A stretch of 64,000 nucleotides of DNA from Craterostigma plantagineum. Its lineage: Eukaryota > Streptophyta > Magnoliopsida > Lamiales > Linderniaceae. The DNA is taken from positions 490,001-554,000 of the forward strand of contig JAPQWV010000411.1 of assembly GCA_027422505.1 (NCBI GenBank), written 5' to 3'. Positions within the stretch are counted from its first letter, which is position 1; each line of letters starts with the position of its first letter. Below the pieces are notes generated by a model. That model worked only from the letters and a program-made list of their open reading frames with translations. It was not told where the DNA came from and made no database searches. This document shows, piece after piece, positions 24,301 through 35,454 of the stretch. The position numbers and the translations under genes are program-made.

Positions 24301-26144
24301 GTATCGATCCACGAAGATAGCTTGATTAATTCTAAGATATTAAACCTAATTCTAATATAGACTAAGAGAATTTTTATAGTTTTGATGATTTAATTAAACG
24401 TGATAAAAGCGCAAGTAATAAAATAGACGCAAACAAAATAGATGAGATAAAGATCAATTAACGACGAGTGACCAAGGCACATGTTCAGCACAAAATAATT
24501 CCTACGTCTTCATAAAATCTATCCTATCTAACCATCATGAATCTCAGTCAAGGTAAAACTTCCTGAGATGATCGCTACTCGTTTGTCCCGCAATAGCGAT
24601 CCTATGCGATAGAGAACCAACCCGTATATGTCTATAGGATTGTAGTTTCTACGCACGCATTAAATCTCTATGAAATTCCACGAGCTTAAACGCTTTCGGC
24701 GCTTAAGGATTCGGAAATCACACATACGAAATCGAATTCCATCTATGGTCGGTTTTACGTAGTGATGTTCGATGTTTATTGTTCTAACCGGTCTAATCAC
24801 TTTGTCCGTCTCATAAACCAATCAAATAACATGAATATGTTGATCAGGCATACACAAGCATCAAGCGCAAATAAGGAACACGTGACTCGATTCACACGAT
24901 CAAATAGGATAAGAAAAATATTAATACCTAGTCATTATTCGGCCTACCATGACCTTAATCACAAAAGAATCTAAACTAGCATATTAATAAAATAAAAACA
25001 CGAAATATAATATAGACATAATAGAGAATAATAAAACTTCGCCTCGGAAACAGTCGATCGTCGCAGCTCTTTTTGACTTCAGCCGTAGGTCTCTTGTATT
25101 ATTTTGTTTATTCGCAGACTTCAAGAAAAGCTCCTCTGTTCGATGTTTTTTTCCGCTGTCTAAAGCCCTCCTCTTTTTATTCGCAGACCTCCTTTATATA
25201 ATAATAAATTAGCCGACTTAAGCACTCCATCGTATATTCAATCGCTTATTCGAATCTCTTGGATGCTATATTTGACTTTTTCTCTTTCCTTGTGCATATC
25301 TTGCTATAAAATAGTCTTCATTTGCTCTTCACGTGTATAGCTGCCCATATATAGGAAAAGTCTAGTAACTTTGCCTGGCTACCCCAAACATTATAGAAAA
25401 TTGCAAGAAAATCCCCATGATTCAAATCATTCCAAAAATGCCCTTATTTTCCCTTTGTCGCTCTCGTTTCCTCGCACATCTATCGAAAATAAATTTAAAC
25501 ATAAATATAGGATATTCGAGAGGAAAAATTTGGTAAATAACGATCGGAAATGCATTTTTATGGATAATTAAATTACGTAAAATCTTAACTTATCATATGT
25601 AGAGATGTACAAGGATCCTCAAGGCTTTATCAAGAAGGAAGGGCTCGAGGGACTCTATAGATTCATGGTGTGCCAAGTCAAGTTCTTCGCTGCACACGAC
25701 CTTCAGATGGCTCTGGAGAGCAACATGAAGAAGAGACACATGATCGCTCCATTCAATAAAGGACCTGAGGTCGAAGGGCTTCCCAACAACTACATTCATT
25801 TGAGCTCGATCATAGCAATCACCTACCACAATCCAATTACTAACAAGACAAGGTTGATGCTGAAGACTGAGATCAACAAATTCTGTGATGGGACGCTCAA
25901 AGTAATCAGGAAGAATGTCAATGAGAGATTGGAAGAAATTGATGAAGACCCCATGCATCCCCATCATAGATTTGTGAGAGTACAACCGATTCTGACTGAA
26001 CTACTTGAAGTCATCGAGGAGTGATTAGAGCTGAGGGACACCATAAGAAACTATGAGCATGCGCCGAGCTTGCGCAGGTCGTTCTACGCCCGACGAGGAA
26101 GGTTAGCAAGGAAGGGCAATCAAGAACAAAGGGGGAGAATGTAG
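21319..26144 (+). pseudogene. D4 additional ORF (broken), transposon-associated protein
   Basis: It is the counterpart of the ORF at 41304-45110. Recognisable blocks in order are VQDTNFQLDLTT (21375), FGLILDLPFSHNYDS, VQSNGIPHSWKTLFGIINKC, LIWNDLAEQIRQ and YARWFSVIIAHQ. Then comes an acidic, E/P-rich part with repeats of LIDEVA (22230-22350), then GVDPHEVLDKYIFDEQWMTH (23630). After the inserted solo LTR follow MYKDPQGFIKKEGLEGLYRF, NNYIHLSSIIAITYHNP and a basic tail ending RGRM. The stop TAG (26142-26144) lies inside the 3' LTR. Many frameshifts and stops interrupt it. The protein is of unknown function. From memory it resembles a long ORF found next to copia pol genes in asterid genomes. 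I see no signal peptide or membrane segment. Confidence 0.72.
24273..25595. mobile_element. Solo LTR, 1323 bp, with perfect TATGT duplication
   Basis: The insert begins TGCAAGTAGT and ends AACTTATCA (TG...CA). It is flanked by TATGT at 24268-24272 and 25596-25600. Removing it together with one TATGT restores the reading LYVEMYK that other D-family copies show, so insertion after the ORF existed is clear. It contains no element ORF. This is what recombination between two LTRs leaves behind. Family and orientation are unknown, because no second copy is seen in the window. Confidence 0.88.
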
Positions 26145-26462
26145 AATACTGTTTAGAATTGTGCTTTGATTTTATTAGTGGTCTTCGTATTTGGGGCGTT
26201 TCTTATAATAGTCCTTAGGTTACGACAAGTTGTATTTATACCAAGTATTGTTTGGTATAAATACTTATATACACTTGCGAATTGAATAGAGAAAATTGTT
26301 GAATTGATTCGAATGCTTTACAGTCTATTTTTAGAGAGAGAAACATATAAATCTTTCTCTCACTAACAGAATTCTCTGTCGAAGCTCTCAGCGAGGGATT
26401 TCGATCGAATCTCATTCTTAGCAATTCTAATCAAAATACTTAGGATTGAAATCTAGGATACA
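26140..26462 (+). repeat. 3' LTR of D4, close to the SEC15B start
   Basis: It starts TGTAGAATAC after the polypurine tract AAAGGGGGAGAA and matches the inverse of the LTRs at 16656, 35702 and 40973. A TATA-like GGTATAAATAC lies near 26256. The expected last 25 or so bases (ending GGACCTAACA in the inverse of D2) are missing after CTAGGATAC. It points towards SEC15B. Confidence 0.8.
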
Positions 26463-26616
26463 ATTTTATTTTTCTTTAAAAAGGGTAATCACTTAGGAGA
26501 GGAGCTGCCCCTAATTTTCAACCTTTTGATTCCATTAAATTAAATGCAGTAGTTCATAACAAAAGTAAAATAACGATAAAGTCAAAGAGAAGAGAGCAAG
26601 GATAACGAGTTCAGCC

Positions 26617-29027
26617 ATGAGTCGCCGGAAAGTCGTTCCCACGGCTGCATCGGCCGACGCGGACACCGGCGACAAGCAAGATCAACTCCTCCTCTCAGCC
26701 GCCATCTGTAATGGAGACGACATCGGCCCCTTCATCCGAAAGGCCTTCGCTTCGGGGAAACCCGAAACTTTATTCCATCATCTCAAATACTTCTCGAAAT
26801 CGAAAGAATCCGAGATCGAAGACGTGTGCCGAGCGCACTACCAAGACTTCATCCTCGCCGTCGACGATCTACGCTCACTGCTATCAGATGTGGATGAGCT
26901 CAAGTCCTCTCTATCCAACTCCAACGTAACCCTACAAGACGTCGCCGTTCCGTTGCTGACTTCCCTCGAGGCCTACGTGGCGGCCAAAAACGTGTCTACC
27001 AACGTGGCATCGGCGATTCAGTCTCTCCAGACTTGCGTTAAACTCATGGAGCTCTGCGCTCGTGCGAATGAGCACCTGCAAAAGAACGAATGTTACATGG
27101 CGTTGAAGTGTTTGGACTCAATCGAGACCGGGTTGCTAGACAAAAGCCCGTCGTATGTGCTGAGGAAGATGTTGGAGAAGCAGATCCCTACAATTAGAGG
27201 TCATATAGAACTGAAAGTGAACAAGGAATTTGGGGATTGGCTCGTCGAGATCCGTACGGTGAGTAGGAACTTGGGACAACTTGCGATTGGACAGGCTTCT
27301 GCAGCGAGGCAGAGAGAAGAAGAGTTCAGAATCAAGCAGCGTCAAGCCGAGGAGCAAACCCGATTGAGTTTGAGGATTGTGTTTATGCTCTGGAAGAAGA
27401 TGATGGGGATGAGATCGATGGGGTAATTGATGGGAGTATCGACAAAAATGGTGTCTTAGGGTTTGATCTGACCCCTTTGTACAGAGCTTCTCACATTCAC
27501 CAGACTCTAGGCCTTGAGGAGAGGTTCAAGCAGTATTATTTCGAGAACAGAAAGCTTCAGCTAACTTCGGATTTCCAGGTTTCATCTATGACCCCTTTTC
27601 TCGAATCTCACCAGACATTTTTTGCTCAGATCGCTGGTTTCTTCATCGTGGAGGATCGAGTTTTGAGGACAGGTGGTGGGTTGGTGTCGAAGATTGAGGT
27701 GGAGAGTTTGTGGGATCTAGCAGTTAACAAAATGTGTTCGGTGTTAGAAGATCAGTTTTCTAGGATGCAGACTGCGAATCATTTGTTGTTGATCAAAGAT
27801 TACGTTAGCTTGCTCGGTGTGACGTTGAGAAGATTTGGGTACCCAATCGATTCGTTGCTCGAGGTTCTGAGCAAACACAGGGATAAGTATCACGAGCTGC
27901 TGTTATGTGATTGTAAAAAACAGATCAGTGAAGCTTTATCTGCAGATAAGTTCGAGCAGATGTACATGAAGAAGGAGTACGAGTATTCCATGAACGTTCT
28001 TTCCTTTCAACTACAAACATCAAACATAATGCCCGCATTTCCATACGTGGCTCCATTTTCATCAACGGTTCCCGACTGTTGTAGGATCGTGAGGTCGTTC
28101 ATCGAGGATGCCGTTAGCTTTATGTCTTACGGCGGGCAGCTAGAGTTCTACGACGTGGTAAAGAAGTATTTAGATAGGCTATTGAGCGAAGTTCTTGATG
28201 GGGCTTTGGTGAATGTCATCAACACCTCAATAGGTGGGGTGACTCAAGCTATGCAGATGGCTGCAAACATGGCTGTTTTCGAGCGGGCTTGCGATTTCTT
28301 ATTTCGACACGCTGCCCAGCTATCTGGGATTCCCTTGAGGATCGCTGAGAGGGGCAAAAGGCACTTTCCTCTTACTAAGGCCCGCGGCGTGGCTGAAGAA
28401 ACCCTATCGGGGATGCTGAAGCAGAAAGTCAACGGCTTTATGTCGTTGATCGAAAATGTGAATTGGGTGGCAGACGATCCTCCACAAGGCGGGAACGAGT
28501 ACGTGAATGAGGTTTTAATTTTCCTCGAGACATTGGTCTCCACAGCTCAGCAGATTCTTCCCGCCCAAGTTCTGAGAAGGGTTCTTCACGACGTTCTTTC
28601 TCATATATCTGAGATGATCGTTGGGACTTTGCACGGCGAATCGGTGAAGAGATTCAACGTGAATGCTGTTATGGGTCTTGATGTGGATATTAAGATGTTA
28701 GAGTCTTTTGCTGAGAACTTAACTGCTGCCTCTTCTTCTGTGTTGTCCGAGGAAGATGCAAATCAGTTGAAATCTGGGCTGGTCGAATCGAGGCAGATGA
28801 TCAACTTGCTGCTGAGCAACCACCCTGAGAATTTCTTGAATCCTGTCATTCGAGAGAGGAGTTATTACGCATTGGATTATCGCAAAGTTGTGGCCATCTC
28901 TGAGAAGTTGAGGGATCAATCTTCTGACCGTTTGTTTGGTTCTTTTGGGACGAGAGGGTCAAGGGCCGTTAATCCGAAGAAAAAATCTCTTGATCAGTTG
29001 ATAAAGAGGCTCAAGGACGTAAACTGA
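26617..29027 (+). CDS. SEC15B: Exocyst complex component SEC15B, single exon, one-base frameshift
   Basis: SEC15 is a subunit of the octameric exocyst, which tethers secretory vesicles to the plasma membrane and links to Rab GTPases. The frame from ATG 26617 is colinear with plant SEC15B: SAAICNGDDIGPFIRKAF, HLKYFSKSKESEIEDVCRAH, then NKEFGDWLVEIRTVSRNLGQ. The conserved part resumes in the next frame as VLGFDLTPLYRASHIHQTLG and runs to KKKSLDQLIKRLKDVN. The first frame ends at a TAA at 27424-27426; the second reads from before 27420 to TGA at 29025. The shift maps to 27373-27376 (AGGATT), where the family has one more base. Counting that base the gene has 804 codons including the stop, the usual length. 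It lacks introns, as in the Arabidopsis SEC15B gene (from memory). Either an assembly error or a genuine lesion is possible. Confidence 0.92.
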
Positions 29028-29537
29028 GGCAGCAGCTGGAAACTGTACGTATGTTTTCGTCTATAGCTTTTTATTTTGTCTCCGTGTGCCTTTCTTTGTT
29101 GTTTGTCGTTTACTGATAATCATCACGTTTGCTGCTTAGTTTTGTTATTTCTTGCACCATGTATCGATTTCCAGAAAATTTATAATTGTCTATCGTTGTC
29201 TGTTGGACAGGGTCAATGTACTTCTTTCTTCGTATTATTACATACATCGTGTGAAGTTAGTTCCCTTTATGCTTAGTTTGCCTTTGGGTTTGACTAATTA
29301 TTACCAACGCTTTCATTTTCGTGGATTATTGTGTTTCTTGTATTGTTTCTGGAAGACGAAACATATAGGATAGGACTCGTGTCCGCGTGGAGTGGATGGA
29401 ATGAAAGAAACAACAAAAATACATGTTAGTACATAACTTTCGTTGGTTTATGGTAGAAAGAAAGCAGTAGTGGACTTGTTTTAATTCTTGATGGTTTCCT
29501 GCTAAGTAATATAGTACTGACCACCTCCCAAAGCATC
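29028..29537 (+). other. SEC15B 3' flank
   Basis: T-rich, non-coding sequence that should hold the 3' untranslated region and polyadenylation signals. It ends at the left LTR of gypsy element M, 510 bp after the stop codon. Confidence 0.55.
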
Positions 29538-30585
29538 TGTCACACCCTTAGCTGCCACGTCATCAGCCCACTCATTGCCGGGCGAAAGAAGGGGCAATGA
29601 TGTGCGGGTCCAAGGTGCATAGTTGGGACGGCTCAACACTTGGACTACTTGACCCAAAGATGCATGATTGAAATCCGGCGAGGTAACGAGGGACTCGGCC
29701 GGAGCGGGCGAGGTCGGCACGATGGCCGGCCAGGCAGGCGGCCTGGCCGGGCTGCGCGCCCACACTGTGCGCGGGAGGCAAGGCGGCGTCGGAGTGACGA
29801 CGGCCGAGCTGGGAGGCAAGGCCGAACCTGGTCCACGCAGACTAGGCGGGTGTGTGGCGGAGGCGCGCGCGCATGGTTGCGCGCAGGGTGCGAGCGGGAC
29901 GGTGCGGGCTGCGGAACGCGAAGTCCACGGAAGCTTCCAAGGAGTTTGAATTGGTCGAAGATTTGGTAACGATACTTTTCTTATTTTGAGGAAGGATACT
30001 TACCATATTTAGGAGATCTTTAATGAAAGATTGAGAGATCTTTGAGGAGATCTCTTACCAATTCAAAGGGAGGCTAAGGTCTATAAATAGGGCCTTTTCG
30101 AGCTGCTCAAGACATTCAGAAATTCGAGAGCTGAGAGCCGATTTTCGAGAGCACACCAAGTCACAAAATCGAGCCCTTGGCGCAAGGATTCAACCGGGTC
30201 GCATGGAGGCGTTCACGAGCGAGTTAGGCGAGTGATAAAGATCCCCAAGGGACACTTAGGATAACTGTGTAGTAGCATCGTTTGGGTTGCGAGGTGAGGC
30301 CGAGACTTGTTCGGTTCCACACGGGTTTGAGTTTTCCTTCGTGTGCATTTTGTTCGGTGAGGAATAAAACGGGGCTAAGTCGAGGAGCGAACCTCGGCGA
30401 GTCCCCTTAAATTACGTTGTCTTGTTTGTCTTCCGCTTTACAAAGCAGGGCGACGCGTTTGGGAGGCTTATCGTGGCTAAGGCGAAACGCGCGGGGCGGA
30501 TCGATTAGACATGAGCCGGTTGTGAAGGCGCGGTTACGAAGATAATTTCGAAAAAAAAAATTGTCTAAGTACCGGATTTGCAACA
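29538..30585 (+). repeat. 5' LTR of element M
   Basis: 1048 bp. It contains a very GC-rich, CpG-rich block (29690-29930) and a TATA box in GTCTATAAATAGGGC near 30080. It lacks about 290 bp of GC-rich sequence that the 3' LTR has between about 32925 and 33215. Confidence 0.88.
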
Positions 30586-30619
30586 AAATTGGTATTAGAG
30601 CCATACTCTCGACGGCATC

Positions 30620-32660
30620 ATGGCCGACGGCAGTCGAACGACAGGAGCGCGTTTAACGGACTTGGTGACGAAGACGGCTCATCTACAAGTCCAACTCGAC
30701 GAACTGCCCAACTTGGTCGGAGAAAGCCGAGGCGGCTTTCGAGTAGTTGAAGGGCGCGTTAGCGACCGAGCCGGTGTTGAGGCTGGCGGACTTCACCAAA
30801 TCATTTGAGGTGCATACGGATGCATCTGGGTCTGCTCTAGCAGGCATGCTCGTACAAGAAGGTTACTCCGTGGCGTACGAGAATCGGAAGTGTAACGAGA
30901 CGGAGGGTCGATATTCGACTCACGAAAATGAGATGATGGCGGTGATCCACTGCTTGGAGACATGACGGCATTACTTGCTTGGAACAAAGTTTGTGGTGGT
31001 CACGGACAACGTCGCCAACACATACTTCAAGACGCAGAAGAAGTTGACTCCAAAGCAGGTGAGGTGGCAAGAATTCTTGGGCGAATTCGACTTTCGATTG
31101 GATTCACAAGCCGGGTCGGCACAATGTTGTGGCCGACGCGTTAAGCCACAAAGGCGTGGAGGCCTTTGTCAGTTCGTTGAGTGCGGCAACCTCGGACTTC
31201 GTGGGGAAGGCGAGCAAGGAAGCCGAGGCAAGCAAGGCTTACAAGAAACTCGTTGAAGAGGTCAACGAGGGAGTGGTGCGGCAATACTGGCTCGAAGATG
31301 GGGTCTTGGTGGCCAGAGGCGGGCGAGTGCTCGTTCCAGAAGGCACGTTGCGGTAGGAGTTGCTACGCGAGCACCACGACACACTATGGGCGGGACATCC
31401 GGGATGGATTGGATGTATGCACTGCTTTCTTCCATGTTCATCTGGCCGAGGATGAAGGACGACGTGGAGGCCTATGTCCGTAGTTGCTTGACATGCCAGC
31501 AAGACAAGGCCGAACGGCGTAAGCAGACGGCTTATTGGAGCCGCTACCCATACCGACGAGATCGTGGGAGGCGATCTCGTTGGATTTTATCACTGCTTTA
31601 CCTAGGCACAAGGGTGCACTTCGATTCTTGTTGTGGTTGACAGGTTTTCGAACATGGCAGTGTTCGCACCGGCACCGTACGAGTGCCAGTGAAGGAGTCG
31701 ACGGAGATATTTTTCAAGCACGTTGTGAAGTACTATGGGGTACCAACGTCGATCGTGAGCGATCGGACGCGAGGTTCACGAGACTGTTCTGGACGTTCCT
31801 ATTCAAGCTTCTTGGGACGAAGTTGAAGTTCTCGACGTCTTTTCACCCGCAGATGGGTGGCCAAACGGAGCGGGCGAATCAAACGCTTGAAGAATACCTG
31901 AGGCACTTTGTGACGGTGAGTCAGACGAATTGGGTCGATCTACTCGACGCGGCGCAGTTTAGCTACAGTCTGCACCGGGCCTCAGCTACGAAAGTCAGCC
32001 TATTTGAGATGGTCTACGGCTTTCAACCGAACCAACCAGCGGTGGTTGCTACGCATATGATCGGGGAGTGTCCTGCAGTGTATAAGTTCGCGTGGTCCAA
32101 ACAGGAGGTATGGACCCAGCCTAGAGATAGCATGGCCAAAGCACAGAAGCGCATGAAGGAGTACGCGGATCGAGAACGGCGAGAGGTCGAGTTCCAAGCA
32201 GGCGAGGTGCTTCTGAAGCTTCGGCCGCACATGTGGAGGCCGGCACCAGCTAGCAAGAAGGAGCAACTTGCACGGGGGCTGATGTCGAAGAACGATGGGC
32301 CGTTCGAGGTGGAGTCTCGGGTCTGGCGTGTGGTATATCGACTTAAATTGTCGGAGCACATGAAGATACATCCCGTCTTTCACGTGAGTTTTCTGAAGAA
32401 GTATCATCCAGGCGACACTTCGACGGAACAGGTGAAGTGGATCCCACCGGGAACCCAGGCGAAGGTGTTCGACAGGAAGGTTAGGAGGATTCTTGACCAT
32501 CGTCGTTCGTTGGGCATGAACAAGTTCCTGGTTCAATGGGGAGGCGAGGATGCGTCCGAGACGCGGGGGAGAAGTTCACGGACATTGCTCAGTTCGAGGA
32601 TGAGGTGGCTGAGTATTGGCATGCAAAGCAGTGGGCTGGCTACGGGACGTCGGTGTCAAC
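30620..32660 (+). pseudogene. Element M gag start fused to RNase H, integrase and chromodomain
   Basis: It starts MADGSRTTGARLTDLVTKTA (gag N-terminus) and passes near 30715 into the junction before RNase H (EPVLRLADFTKSFEVHTDAS, DASGSALAG). Next come the RNase H end, a spacer, the integrase HHCC finger (EHHDTLWAGHPG, then CLTCQQDK), the core with SLDFITALP and SFHPQMGGQTERANQTLEEY, and the C-terminal HPVFHVSFLKKY. Last is a chromodomain (VRRILDHRR, then FLVQWGGEDASE), which in chromoviruses directs insertion to particular chromatin. The rest of gag, the protease and the RT are deleted. Stops and frameshifts at about 30757, 31115-31130, 31354 and 31640-31780, and one in the chromodomain, make it non-functional. 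Confidence 0.85.
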
Positions 32661-32688
32661 GAGGACGTCGACTTTCTCCGGGGGAGAA

Positions 32689-34022
32689 TGTCACACCCTT
32701 AGCTGCCACGTCATCAGCCCACTCATTGCCGGGCAAAAGAAGGGGCAATGATGTGCGGGTCCAAGGTGCATAGTTGGGGCGGCTCAACACTTGGATGATT
32801 TGACCCAAACATGCATGATCGGAATCCGGCGAGGTAACGGGGGAGTCGGCCGGAGCCTGCGAGGTCGACACGGTGGTCGGCCAGGCAGGCGGCCTGGCCG
32901 GGCCGCGCACCCACACTTGGCGCGGGGCTGTGCGCGCGGCGCGCGCGTACACATTCGCGGGCTGGCGGGACAGCGCACGCGCATCGTGGGCACATTGGGC
33001 TAAGGGCGTGGAGGAACTTCTCGGCAGGGTGTTCTAGGGTTGGTGCGCATGGGACTTAGGCAATGGGCGAGATTTCTCGGCAGGGCTTGTGCGAGGGTCG
33101 GCGCGCAAGGCTAAGGCAGCGCGCACAGGTGCGGCACGCGGTGCGGCATCAGGCATGCCGGCGCGCGCAAGGTGCGCGCGCGCATGCGAGCTGGCGCGGA
33201 TGCAGAGGCCCGACGGCGACACGCCGGCGGACGACGGTGCACGGCCGAGCTAGGAGGCAAGGCCGGACCTGGTCCACGTGGACCAGGCGGGTGTGCGGCG
33301 GCGGAGCGCAGACGGTGTGCACTCGGGCTGAGCAGCGCAGGGCTGCGAGCGGGTCGGTGCGGGCTGCGGAACGCGAAGTCCACGGAAGCTTCCAAGGAGT
33401 TTGAATTGGTCGAAGATTTGGTAAAGATACTTTCCTTATTTTGAGAAAGGATACTTACCATATTTAGGAGATCTTTAAGGAAATATTTGGGAAATCTTTG
33501 AGGTGATCTCTTACCGCTAAGGTCTATAAATAGGGCCTTTTCGAGCTGCTCAAGACATTCAGAAATTCAAGAGCTGAGAGCCGATTTTCGAGAGCACACC
33601 AAGTCACAATATCGAGTCCTTGGCGCAAGGATTCAGCGGGGTCGCATGGAGGCGTTCACGAGCGAGTTAGGCGAGTGATTAAGATCCCACGGGACACTTA
33701 GGATAATCGTATAGTAGCTTCGTTTGGGTTGCGTGGTGAGGCCGAGACTTGTTTGGTTCCACACGGGTTTGAGTTTTCCTTTGTGTACGTTTTGTTCGTT
33801 GAGGAATAAAACGGGGCTAAGTCGAGGAGCGAACCTCGGCGAGTCCCCTTAAATTAAGTTGTCTTTTTTGTCTTCCGCTTTACAAAGTAGGGCGACGCGT
33901 TTGGGAGGCTTATCGTGGCTAAGGCGAAACGCGAGGCGGATCGATTAGACACGAGCCGGTTGTGAAGGCGCGGTTACGAATATAATTTCAAACAAAATTA
34001 TCTAAGTATCGGATTTGCAACA
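32689..34022 (+). repeat. 3' LTR of element M
   Basis: 1334 bp, starting TGTCACACCC and ending GCAACA. It carries an extra GCGCGC-rich segment (about 32925-33215) compared with the 5' copy. A TATA box GTCTATAAATAGGGC occurs near 33520. Confidence 0.88.
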
Positions 34023-34329
34023 TCATCCATCTTCGGACACCATGTCTTAAGTTGGCTTTCATCTCGGCAACGAGCTTGAGTGGGCTTTTTTGGTCCGATT
34101 TTTGAAGGTGGAAGCTGCCTAACATTTATACTATATATGATGCTGCACTTTTGGATAATTTACATTTAGCCTGTTGGCAGTTTTTGGGCTAGCTAGCTTT
34201 TCATACGATGTGTCTTGAGACATTATCTAATTATTTATGAATCATTTAATTTTTTTTGTGCGAGATTCCAAGATGTCATGATTCCCTAAAATATTTCAGA
34301 ATCACACTATAAATAAATCAAGAAGAGCA

Positions 34330-34903
34330 TTAATCAATTCCCCTTGTACGTACGTTTCTTTTGGTCACAAGAGAATAAAATAAGTTTTGAATCTTGGTGT
34401 TGACTACTCTGTTCCTGACGAGCATCGCCCTTAACTCGGCCGGGTCAACCTCGTCAGCCTGGTTCTCGGGTCGGTAATAACCTGTCACCGGGTCGGGCAC
34501 CCACGAAACCTTGGCAGGTTCTTCTCCAACAACGTTTTGGAACATTACTACATTCGATGACGAAGCTCCACCACTCTTCACATCCTTCTATTCCACCTTG
34601 CGATGAGGCTGCATAATATCTCTTGTTATAGTAGGTATCATATATGTACTAATTTTAATCCCATTATACTGAACTACACACACACACTGAGTTTCGTTAT
34701 CATAAGAGCATGCATAAAAGACAAGCCCACTATTTCTGTTGAGATGCACGATAACAAAACTGTAAGAAACGAGACATATAAGAAGTTTTATACACACACA
34801 CACAAAGACAGATAGACACACCTTGCAATGCAACGATGGATGACATCTCGTTTGTGATGACAGTTGAGACGAACTTAATAGTCCTTGAGAAAGAGCCAGC
34901 CAT
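34330..34903 (-). CDS. SAG21: SAG21/LEA5-like small protein, two exons, frameshifted
   Basis: Members of the plant LEA_3/SAG21 (LEA5) family are small, stress- and senescence-induced proteins targeted to mitochondria. Exon 1 (34903-34822) encodes MAGSFSRTIKFVSTVITNEM, a typical amphipathic targeting start. Exon 2 starts at 34608 after TATGCAG and carries the family signature SWVPDPVTGYYRPENQADEV, then DPAELRAMLVRNR. The intron has GT-AG ends. Reading from exon 1 gives ASSQGGIEG in one frame, while KSGGASSSNVV and the signature lie in another; a one-base shift at about 34582-34586 is needed. The C-terminus runs some 25 residues past the usual end of the family. It is probably a gene with an assembly error, or a young pseudogene. 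Confidence 0.8.
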
Positions 34904-34988
34904 TTTATTTTTCTTCTAAGAGGTGCCGCAACAAAGAGGATCTTTGAGGGCTAACTTCGTGTGTGTGTTTGGGTTGTGAGGTGTGGTT

Positions 34989-35001
34989 GGTTATTTATAT
35001 A
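34989..35001 (-). promoter_or_regulatory. TATA box of the SAG21-like gene
   Basis: The minus strand reads TATATAAATAAC about 90 bp upstream of the ATG at 34903. This is the right distance for a transcription start near 34960 and a leader of about 60 bases. The region further upstream is AT-rich. Confidence 0.6.
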
Positions 35002-35454
35002 GCAAAAGCGCATTGTACCGCGTTCAAGTATAAACAAAGAAAAGAGTAATTACTGAGGAAGTTTGTTTGTCAGATTAATTGCAATTTTCCACATTTAAAC
35101 AGGGAAAGGAAAAGGAATTAATGCCACGGTATATATGGTGAAAAGAATCTTCTTAAATAAATATAATTACGCGATTTCTATAAATTCAGTCAATGCAGAC
35201 CTTTTTAAACCCTCCTTCCATAACGTAACATTTTGAATTTCCTTGGAGTGAATATACATCAGTTAAATTCCAAAGGTGTGCTACTATTGGACACCCTTGG
35301 GTGAAAAAAACTTGCAATTGCACAAGCTATTTACTCATTTGTTACAACAGTGGAAACAAAGTCAGTACTTAATTTGGTAGGAGAAGACAAGAATGTACTT
35401 GCTCTTTCAATGTATTATTATGATTTGTGATCACATCTATCAATCGGACAAAGC
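35002..35454. other. Upstream region of the SAG21-like gene
   Basis: No gene is seen. The part next to 35002 should be promoter. The border with element E near 35440 shows no recognisable element end. Confidence 0.45.

Larger units (their letters stand above)
20336..26462 (+). mobile_element. D-family copia element D4, 5'-truncated
   Basis: In order it holds an AT-rich spacer with TTTCGCTCGAAAA-like words (20340-20660), a pol fragment (20722-21230), an additional ORF (21319-26144, interrupted by a solo LTR) and a 3' LTR (26140-26462). The orientation is plus, opposite to D1. No 5' LTR, gag, reverse transcriptase or RNase H is present, so most of the 5' part has been lost. The 3' end lies about 150 bp before the start codon of SEC15B. 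Confidence 0.78.
29538..34022 (+). mobile_element. Gypsy chromovirus M, internally deleted
   Basis: The LTRs start TGTCACACCCTTAGC at 29538 and 32689 and end TTTGCAACA at 30585 and 34022. The flanks are GCATC and TCATC, a 5-bp target duplication with one mismatch. A primer-binding site TGGTATTAGAGCC (30590-30602) follows the 5' LTR, and CCGGGGGAGAA is the polypurine tract. Only about 2.1 kb of internal sequence remains: the first ~33 codons of gag joined to the RNase H-integrase-chromodomain part of pol. The element sits between the 3' ends of SEC15B and the SAG21-like gene, in their intergenic space. Confidence 0.9.

Noticed and set aside
29502..33461. Several overlapping 60-116 codon frames on both strands with R/A/P-rich products
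   Set aside because: They lie in the GC-rich blocks of the M LTRs, where stops are rare by composition. They are present in both LTRs and have no domain.
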